From an uncultured bacterium (lineage in GTDB: Bacteria; Cyanobacteriota; Vampirovibrionia; Gastranaerophilales; Gastranaerophilaceae): DNA of 22,345 bases. The stretch spans positions 1-22,345 of the forward strand of contig CAMDZX010000013.1 of the NCBI GenBank assembly GCA_945910925.1. The letters run 5' to 3'. Below are positions 14,177 to 21,600 of this stretch, piece after piece (the stretch's first letter is position 1; every line of letters starts with the position of its first letter). The notes below the pieces were generated by a model. The model ran no database searches. It saw only the letters and a program-made list of their open reading frames with translations, and had not been told where the DNA came from. Both the position numbers and the translations under genes were made by a program.

Positions 14177-14195
14177 TTTAATAATATATTATAAT
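14168..14195 (+). promoter_or_regulatory. Promoter of the second YtxH gene
   Basis: CTGACA (14168-14173), a 16-base spacer and a perfect TATAAT (14190-14195), 25 bases before the ATG. Confidence 0.65.
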
Positions 14196-14219
14196 TAGAT
14201 TTGTAAAGGAGATATAAAT

Positions 14220-14489
14220 ATGTCAATTTCAAGATTTATTGCAGGTTTTGCCGTAGGCGCGGGTTTAGGAGCTATTGCAGGAATCCTTTTAGCACCTCAA
14301 TCAGGAGAAGAAACCAGAGAAGCTATTGGGTCTATGGCAAAAGAAGTTGCTCAAAAAACAGATGAAACAGTTAGAGATATTCAAGATAAAGCTGATACAA
14401 TTGTTTCTGATATGCAAAGCAAAGGGGATGAAATTATAGCAAAGATTCAAAACCTGATTAACAAGCAAAAAGAAGAAGTTATGGAGTAA
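14220..14489 (+). CDS. YtxH domain protein (second copy)
   Basis: An 89-residue paralogue of the YtxH protein at 13456. The Gly/Ala-rich membrane segment 'FIAGFAVGAGLGAIAGILLAP' (residues 6-26) runs straight into 'QSGEETREAI', followed by a coiled-coil tail. It has its own promoter and a GGAG (14208-14211) eight bases before the ATG, separate from the upstream operon by a 77-base gap, so it can be expressed alone. Its stop codon lies in the loop of the terminator hairpin. Confidence 0.85.
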   Translation: MSISRFIAGFAVGAGLGAIAGILLAPQSGEETREAIGSMAKEVAQKTDETVRDIQDKADTIVSDMQSKGDEIIAKIQNLINKQKEEVME

Positions 14490-14505
14490 TCCATAACTCT
14501 TTTTT
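14477..14505 (+). terminator. Terminator shared by convergent genes, stop codon in the loop
   Basis: AGTTATGGA (14477-14485), loop GTAA and TCCATAACT (14490-14498), then CTTTTTT. The loop contains part of the TAA stop of the YtxH gene. On the minus strand the same hairpin is followed by a TTCTTCTTTTT run, so it probably works in both directions and also ends the HNH gene. Confidence 0.85.
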
Positions 14506-16027
14506 ATTTGTTCCTAAGATTTAAAGGTTCTGTCGCATCAGGAATGTATTTCAAATATTTTGGATACTTCTCCCTAAGTCTTGGAGGAAGTGTTTTGAAG
14601 GCAGTTTCCGGCGGAATTTTATATCTTGAAAGTTTAAGGTCTATTCCCGATTCTTGTTTCCACGTATCTCTAAACAAATAAGGGTACCATTCATGCCCTT
14701 TTAATTTTCCTTTATTTCCCGCATTTATTATATCATCAAAATATGCCTGACTATGTCGTGGAATATCAGGATAACGTTTGTGAAATTCCGGTATCGGCAT
14801 ATTCCCTCGTTCTGAATTCATTGATGTTGTTGTTAGCATAAAGTTTGCAGCTTCATCATCACCACCGAGAGAATCCGGAAATATGTGTTCTATTGATGCT
14901 CTGGATGGAGTTAAAAGTCTTTCTCCAATTTCTCTATCCGAACGGTCACTGTATTTGACAATATACGCACTCATATTATCTTTTGATGTTGGTAATTTCT
15001 TTGCAATTTTTACAATTACATCTAAGGCATCCTTCTTACCTTTACTTTCAGGTATAAATTTCGCTTGTAATTGTTTTACTACTTCAACAGGAGTTTTACC
15101 GTTTATATTAGCTTCATAACTTTGTCCGCTTACTTGTTCTGAAACTTTCATATATTCTTTTAAGGCAACTTGTTTTAAGTCTTCCGGAAGTGTTTCAATT
15201 TTTTTCATAACCTGTTTAAGTATGCTGTTTATTTGAATATCTGCTATTTTGTTGATGAATGTCTTTCGTTTAAAACGTTCACTTGGTTCCAGTATTGATG
15301 CAATTTGTTCTCTTGTGTCTTGTACCGCTTTATTTATATTTTTATTAGTTCCTTTTGCAGGATTAGGTAAAGCCTCTCTAATAATATTTAACATTGTATC
15401 TAATTTAATATCTGCTGTATCTTTAATGGCTTGAGAAGATTCTGCTATATAGTTATCTAAGGATATTCGCATTTTTGCATCTTTAATTATATTATTTATT
15501 TGGTTCGCATCTTCTTCTTGAAGCTGTGGAGTAACACTTTCCATTTCATTTAATATTTTGTTTTGAGTATGTGTAAGATTTCTAAGGGCATAGGGACGCT
15601 GATTCTGCAAGATTTCTGCAAAAGATTCATAATTATGTCGTTTTACTTCATCTTTAAAAAGATGAAACATACCGTATTCAACAGATAACATATTATCTTT
15701 ATACTCTTCAAGATATTTTAATTTACTTTTTAGTGTCCGCTTTTGATTTAACTCTTGTATGGCTTTTGTTAATTCTCTTGGTGTTAATATGATAACTCCA
15801 CTATATGGATCGTGTATTCCGCTTAACTCTCTCAAAAATTTTCCGTTTGCTGTTGAACCGAAATTCACAGATGAGCGAATAAAAACATCTTTAGATGGGG
15901 ATGCTTCCAGGGTATTTTTATATACAAAATTCCGCAAAAAATTACTTTTCCGCACATTTGTGAAATAAGGCGGGCATTCTGCTCGGTTATTCTGTTGTGG
16001 GCAAAAAATATTCATACTAATCTGCAC
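14504..16027 (-). CDS. HNH-type nuclease-like protein with long unknown N-terminal region
   Basis: A protein of up to 507 residues. Near the C-terminus, 'ASIEHIFPDSLGGDDEAANF' (377-396) and 'NSERGN' (404-409) form an HNH (His-Me finger) pattern: E380-H381, GG, N395, then N404-x2-R407. HNH domains cut DNA or RNA using one metal ion. Unlike many HNH enzymes it has no CxxC zinc pairs. Residues about 80-370 are helical and match nothing I know. Residues 52-60 'SSVNFGSTA' carry the short NF motif also seen in the 5024 gene. The start is unsure: the GTG at 16027 has AGGA only two bases away, and the ATG at 16015 has it 14 bases away. There is no signal peptide. The 3' end falls in a terminator shared with the convergent YtxH gene. 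Target and role are unknown. Confidence 0.7.
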   Translation of the reverse strand: MQISMNIFCPQQNNRAECPPYFTNVRKSNFLRNFVYKNTLEASPSKDVFIRSSVNFGSTANGKFLRELSGIHDPYSGVIILTPRELTKAIQELNQKRTLKSKLKYLEEYKDNMLSVEYGMFHLFKDEVKRHNYESFAEILQNQRPYALRNLTHTQNKILNEMESVTPQLQEEDANQINNIIKDAKMRISLDNYIAESSQAIKDTADIKLDTMLNIIREALPNPAKGTNKNINKAVQDTREQIASILEPSERFKRKTFINKIADIQINSILKQVMKKIETLPEDLKQVALKEYMKVSEQVSGQSYEANINGKTPVEVVKQLQAKFIPESKGKKDALDVIVKIAKKLPTSKDNMSAYIVKYSDRSDREIGERLLTPSRASIEHIFPDSLGGDDEAANFMLTTTSMNSERGNMPIPEFHKRYPDIPRHSQAYFDDIINAGNKGKLKGHEWYPYLFRDTWKQESGIDLKLSRYKIPPETAFKTLPPRLREKYPKYLKYIPDATEPLNLRNK

Positions 16028-16070
16028 ATTCCTAAAAATATAAACCTTATAATATAAAAAATTTGCTAAT

Positions 16071-16880
16071 TTATAAAATTATATTTACAATTTCAAACAA
16101 TTTGTTAAGCGGATAATAATACCCTTGTAAAAATAATTCTTTAAATTTATTGTATGTATATGGCGCAAGACTTATGACCTCCTCTTTATCTATATACAAT
16201 CCTTCAACAAACCGTGCAAAAAGTTCAGTCGGTTCTTTATAGTATTTAGTCATCTTGTTGATTTTTCTTGATATTGATGCTTGTTTTCTCTGACATGATT
16301 TTAATTTTAAATATGAAACAAACTCTTTGGGCATATCCGGGAATTCCTGTTCAATATTCATAATTGAATAAGTTTTGTACGAAAACCAATGTAAAACTTT
16401 TATTGCATCATATTTTAGCAAATGTTTTGCATCGGAAAATCTCGCATAGTTCAAAAACGGTTTAAATTTTTCGTTGCGTTTAAAATTCGGGTATTTATTT
16501 CTGACAATTTGTTCGTATGTTTTGATTGACTCTTTTATGTTTTCTTTTTGAAGTTTCATTTTTTCAAATGTTGAATTATTATCAACAAAATTTGTAACTT
16601 TTGAGAGTTCTTCTTCAAAAATATCTGAGTTTCCCATAAATATTGGAATAAAATCTTTACATATATTTTTCTTTTTAAATACAATAAAATGTGCAAACTC
16701 ATGTAAAAGAGTCGGAATTACTCTTTCTTCCGATATATTTCTGGAAATATCAATTCGATTACGCCTAAAAAAGCCTTGATGACCTAACGCTTTAGTTGTT
16801 GTATTAACCTCAATACCAAGCGACTTAATAAATTTAATTATTTCTTTTTTTTTGCTTAGTCTGTCTCGTGTACAATCCAT
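16071..16880 (-). CDS. HExxH zincin-type metallopeptidase-like protein
   Basis: A 269-residue protein with the zinc-protease helix H60-E61-F-A-H64 ('PTLLHEFAHFIVF'). A later segment, 'EPTELFARFVEGLYID' (216-231), has the E-x2-A-R-x2-E spacing that several zincin families (for example those in phage and toxin polyproteins) use for the third ligand; this is inference. Residues 38-48 'FRRNRIDISRN' lead into the motif as an edge strand. There is no signal peptide; a soluble enzyme is likely. The start at 16880 lies 25 bases inside the end of cutA in another frame, without a clear Shine-Dalgarno, so it may be translationally coupled. A run of nine A in codons 9-12 could cause slippage. The 43-base gap to the HNH gene has no terminator. 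Confidence 0.65.
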   Translation of the reverse strand: MDCTRDRLSKKKEIIKFIKSLGIEVNTTTKALGHQGFFRRNRIDISRNISEERVIPTLLHEFAHFIVFKKKNICKDFIPIFMGNSDIFEEELSKVTNFVDNNSTFEKMKLQKENIKESIKTYEQIVRNKYPNFKRNEKFKPFLNYARFSDAKHLLKYDAIKVLHWFSYKTYSIMNIEQEFPDMPKEFVSYLKLKSCQRKQASISRKINKMTKYYKEPTELFARFVEGLYIDKEEVISLAPYTYNKFKELFLQGYYYPLNKLFEIVNIIL

Positions 16881-17170
16881 TTCATATAGTCTTCACTACA
16901 ATTTATAACCGGCACCGCAATAACTTCAGGCACACTATAAGGATGAATTTCATTTATCAATGAATTTATTCTTTCAAAGTGTTCTCTTACTGTTTTTATA
17001 GTAAGTAAAACCTCTTTTTCTTTACAAAAATCTCCATCCCATGAAAATACTGACTCAATACGGTCAGTCATACTTACGCACGCTGCAAGATGGTGTTTAA
17101 CCAACATCTCCGCAATTTTCCTGCCAATTTTTTTATCAGGAACGGTACAATATACAAGAATAAGATCCAT
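16856..17170 (-). CDS. cutA: CutA1 family divalent-cation tolerance protein
   Basis: A 104-residue trimeric cytoplasmic protein of the CutA1 family, linked to tolerance of copper and other divalent metals; the molecular function is unsettled. The signature is full: 'VYCTVPDKKIGRKIAEMLV' (6-24), 'LAACVSM', 'ESVFSWDGDFCKEKEVLLTIKT' in two parts (39-60) and 'HPYSVPEVIAVPV' (76-88). 'GGGAG' precedes the ATG within a leader that also holds an inverted repeat (GTGA-N6-TCAC). It has a good promoter at 17210-17237. The downstream zincin gene begins inside its 3' end. Confidence 0.95.
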   Translation of the reverse strand: MDLILVYCTVPDKKIGRKIAEMLVKHHLAACVSMTDRIESVFSWDGDFCKEKEVLLTIKTVREHFERINSLINEIHPYSVPEVIAVPVINCSEDYMKWIVHETD

Positions 17171-17209
17171 ACCCCATAATCTCCCTATCTGTGATATCTG
17201 TCACGTACA

Positions 17210-17237
17210 ATTATATCAACAATTATCTATAATGCAA
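17210..17237 (-). promoter_or_regulatory. cutA: cutA promoter
   Basis: On the minus strand: TTGCAT (17237-17232), a 16-base spacer and a perfect TATAAT (17215-17210) preceded by the extended TGA. Transcription would begin near 17203. The leader contains GTGA-TATCTG-TCAC (plus-strand reading 17191-17204), a small inverted repeat at the start site that might be an operator. Confidence 0.65.
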
Positions 17238-17251
17238 ATAATTACAGTTTC

Positions 17252-18637
17252 TTAAAATATTTTGCCCGGATTAAGAATATTTTTAGGGTCAAACAAATGT
17301 TTTATCTTTTTCATATAATCCAATGCATTTGAATCCACAGCCATCGGAATATATTTTTTCTTTTCCGCACCAATTCCATGCTCTGCAGAAAGTGTCCCGC
17401 CCAGATTTATTGTTAATCTGTATATTTCTTCTTTCGCCAAAAGATAATTTTTGTATTCGGTCAAATCATCCAGATTAAGCGCAATTTGCGGATGAACATT
17501 TCCGTCACCAACATGCCCTACAATACAAGTTTCCAGATTATATTTAGCGCATATATTATTAATTCCTTTAATTAGTTGTGATAATTTTGAACGAGGAACA
17601 ATAACATCATCAGTAACAACATCAGGTCTTAATTTCGCCGTTGCGGCAAAAGATGAACGTCTTGCAGTCCATATTCTGTCATATTCATCTTTTGTGTTAG
17701 AAAGAGTTATATTTACCGCATTTGACTCTTTTAATACTTCTTTTAATTTTTCTCCGTCTTGCTGAATTGATTCATAAGTTCCGTCAATTTCAATAATCAA
17801 GGCCGCGGTTTTATCTGTCATTAATCCTGCCGGATAGAATTTCTCTACCGTATTGATTGAGTTGTTATCCATAAAATCAATAGTCGATGGGAATATTTTT
17901 GAATCAATGATATTGTTAACAGAAAGAGTTGCTTCTTCAATAGAATCAAAATATGCCATCATTACTCTTGAAGCTTCCGGCTTTGGTATGAGTTTTAGAG
18001 TTGCCTCTACAACAATTCCGAGAGTACCTTCACTTCCGATAAATAACTGTGTCAGCGGATATCCTGTTGCATTTTTTATGGTTTGTCCGCCGGTTATCAT
18101 AAGACTTCCATCAGGAAGAACAATTTTTAATCCTAAAATATAATCTTTTGTTGTCCCGTATTTAAAAGTTTTTGGACCACCTGCCGATTGAGCAATAGCT
18201 CCACCGATTGTAGAAACTCTCAAATTGGACGGATCAGGAGGGAAAAATAATCCTATTTCTTCGACCTTTTTTTGCAGTTCTCCGACAACAACTCCCGGTT
18301 GAACAACAGCAGTCATATCTGTTTTATTAATATCAAGAATTCTATTCATTTTAGAGAAATTCATAACAATTCCTCCAAAATTAGGCAGGCATGCTCCAAT
18401 TAAGTTTGTTCCCGCACCTCTACAAGTAACAGGAACAGAATGTTTATTGGCAAATTTCATTATTTTTTGAATTTCTTCAACAGATTCAGGAAAAACTACA
18501 ATGTCCGGAAGTTTTTTTGACTTTCCGGTATTAGTTCCGTCTTGCGAATAGACATAACACTCCTCAATAGAAGAAAGAATATTACTATCCGGCAAAAGTT
18601 TTTTAAGACCTGTTTCTATCTTATTCTTCGTCAACAT
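17252..18637 (-). CDS. glcD: FAD-linked oxidase, GlcD/D-lactate dehydrogenase type
   Basis: A flavoprotein of 461 residues related to glycolate oxidase subunit GlcD and D-lactate dehydrogenases; it would oxidise a 2-hydroxy acid to the 2-oxo acid. The PCMH-type FAD domain shows 'CRGAGTNLIGACLPNFGGIV' (74-93) and 'PPDPSNLRVSTIGGAIAQSA' with 'GGPKTFKYGTTKDYILG' (about 133-170). The C-terminal substrate domain shows 'VGHVGDGNVHPQI', 'LSAEHGIGAEKKKYIP' and the family end 'FDPKNILNPGKIF'. The known partners GlcE/GlcF (or LutA-type iron-sulfur subunits) are not nearby. The ATG lies 17 bases inside the 3' end of the coiled-coil gene in another frame, so translation is probably coupled. The exact substrate is not readable, and the gene symbol marks the family only. 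Confidence 0.9.
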   Translation of the reverse strand: MLTKNKIETGLKKLLPDSNILSSIEECYVYSQDGTNTGKSKKLPDIVVFPESVEEIQKIMKFANKHSVPVTCRGAGTNLIGACLPNFGGIVMNFSKMNRILDINKTDMTAVVQPGVVVGELQKKVEEIGLFFPPDPSNLRVSTIGGAIAQSAGGPKTFKYGTTKDYILGLKIVLPDGSLMITGGQTIKNATGYPLTQLFIGSEGTLGIVVEATLKLIPKPEASRVMMAYFDSIEEATLSVNNIIDSKIFPSTIDFMDNNSINTVEKFYPAGLMTDKTAALIIEIDGTYESIQQDGEKLKEVLKESNAVNITLSNTKDEYDRIWTARRSSFAATAKLRPDVVTDDVIVPRSKLSQLIKGINNICAKYNLETCIVGHVGDGNVHPQIALNLDDLTEYKNYLLAKEEIYRLTINLGGTLSAEHGIGAEKKKYIPMAVDSNALDYMKKIKHLFDPKNILNPGKIF

Positions 18638-21600
18638 AAGATGTCAGCCTTTCTATACTCTTGTTTAATTTCGAAAGCTGTTTGTCAACACTTGTAATTT
18701 TCTTTGTTATTTGAGTATTGTCGTTTGCTTCAACAAGTTCTGTAAGTTTATTAAGTTTTTCTTCCAGTACATCAATCTTATTCTGTTGAGAAGTAAAGCG
18801 TTCCTCAATCTTATCAAATACGGAATAATCAAACTGAGCAGGTAAATCCAGATTTTTAATCAGAGATTTAACATCTTCAATATCGTCAATTTTTTCAACC
18901 TTATCAGATATTGATGCCAATGTTGCACCGGCACAGTCTACCCATTCTGCAATTGCAACCAAAGATTTATTAACAACTTCATTATGGTTTTCATTTTCGA
19001 CAATAGATTTTTGTATTGAAGATATTGAGGTATGAACATCAGAAAGGTCATAACTTTCAGCCATTGCACGAGTTCTTTCGTCAATATCATCAATAACAAG
19101 TCTGAACGCATCCACATTATCTTTTAACAAGTTTGCAGAGTTTTCGGATGTGAGAAGAAGTTTGTTTGTACGTGTGCTGATACTTACAACATCATCCTTC
19201 ATCTTTTCGACTTGTTCCCCGATTTCATTAATTTCAGCTTGTGAGATTTGATTTCTTATACTGTCGACAACTAAACCAATACTGTTGACCTTTTTGTTAA
19301 TATCGTTAAGTTCTTCATCAGGTATAATATCTCTAAGTTCTTTCATTGCAATTCTCAGTTTTGCAATGTCAGATTCAACATCTTGTAAACTGTATGCATA
19401 ATCGAAATTAGAATCTCCCGATTGTATGGATAAAAGATGTTTTTTTACTTCACTAAATTCTTTTTGTAAATCATTACTGTTTGCAACAGTTTCCAATTGT
19501 GATTTTACTTCTTCAAAGCCTTTTTCGATTGAATTATCAACCACATCATCAATTTGATTTGAAATACTGTTAAAATGTGAATCCATATTAGAAGTTAAAG
19601 AGTCCAATCCTTTTTCCAGCGAATCGTTTGCGAGTGAATCTAATCTTGTATAAAGAGTATCAAAACTAGGCTCAAGATTACTGTCAATTAATTGGTCAAA
19701 TCTTGATTGGACTGCATCAAAGCCTCTTTCCATCTCATAATGGTCGGATAAGTCTTCCAACTTTTGAGAAATAGAATCAATATCATTTTTATCTGCAAGA
19801 GTACAAAGTATTTCAGCTTTATTAGTTGTTATTTTTGCAAGAATATCTGCCTTAAAATCTGATATCTCAGATTTTATATTGTTTGTATTTTCTTGGATAC
19901 TGTCAAGAATTTCAGCTTGTTCAACTTCAAAAGATATTTGGTCTAAAATCTTAACCGTTTGTGATAGCAAATCTGATTTTAATTTACCTATTTCTTCATT
20001 CAGTAAGGTTTCAACAGAAGTTTCATCAAACTTCTTATTGAATTTTTCAAGCAAATCAATAAGATTTGTTTCTATTAACTGATTTATATTTTCTAGATTC
20101 GGTAATTTATCTAAATCTGTAGTTTTTACCAATTCTTTTATACGTTCTTTTTGCTCAAATATTGCATTTTTTAAGTTTTCTACTTCATTTGAAAGTGTAT
20201 TTTTGGTTAATGTATCAAGATTTTCTGACATTGAATCAATTTTTTGTTCAATGGTTTCAATGTTTGACATAATAATCTTATCTGCATTTTCAGAATTTAT
20301 ACTTGAGAAATCAAGTTTATCAATTTTGTTTTCAACAGATTCAAGTTTATTAATACACGCATCAACCAAGTCCTGGGATGAATTAGCTTTTATTTGTTCA
20401 ACTAATCCTTCAACATGGTCTCTTATAATATTATCCAGAGCAATAATTTGTGATTTTATTTCTGCAGATTTATCAAACAGTGTATTTAAGTTACTGAATC
20501 CTGCTTTTATCTCGTCGTTATTGGTTGAAAATAATCCTTCAAATTCTTCTTTTAGAGCTGTAATTATTTCTTCAGTTTTTGCAAATTTTTCCAATACTTC
20601 GTCAAAATGAGCTTTGGATGCAATATTTAATTTATCCGTATTTGTAAATAATGCACTTGAAACAGATGATAATTCATCTTGTATAATATTTAACTGTCTT
20701 GTTGTATCCTCATCGATGTTATTATCAAGTTCCTGAATAGAATTTTCTAAATTAATTATTAAACTTGAAAGTGCATCTGTTTTTTCCTGCACAGAAGTAT
20801 TAAGACTGTGTTCAATTGCAGATAATTTTTCTTTTAACTCAGAATTCATTGATGATAGTTGGTCACTATCATTATTGGAATCTACAATTGCCTTTATTTC
20901 TTCAATAGAATTTGTAATGCCGGTGATGTAGTTATCAATGATATTAAACCTACTATCGATATTTGTGGAAATATTACCTGTATTTTCTTGTATCAAAGCA
21001 TTTAATTTGTTTTCAATATCTGATAAATGAGATTTTATACCTGATTCAATAGAAAGAACTTTTGAATCATTGTCGTTAGATTCAAGTATAAGTTTTATTC
21101 TCTCGATTGATTCTGTTACTCCTGAAAGGAAATTATTTAAATTGCCAAACTTGCTGTCGACACTGTTTGAAAGATTTTCTGTATTTTCATACAGTACATT
21201 ATTAAGATTTTTTTCAATTTCAGATAATTTATTCTTAATTTCGGAATCTAAAGACAATAATTGATTTTTATTGTTGCCGGATTCCATCATTAGTTTAAGT
21301 TCTTCAACAGAACTTTCAATGTTGTTAAGATAACTGCTGACACTGCCAATTTTATTATCCAGAGCTGTTTCTAAGGATAATCTTAATTCCCCTTCTTCCT
21401 GTGACATTTTTGAAGATATAAAGTTTTGTAAGGATTCAGCAAGCGTATCAATACCTTTTGATACTTCTGATAATATTAAGTCGCATTTTCCGGCAGAATT
21501 GTTTGTAATATGTTCTTTTAATGAATCTTGAATACTTGCAACTTCATTCCTTAATACATTAAGACTGTCTTCCGTTAAATTCTTGTTGTTTAGGTTTTGG

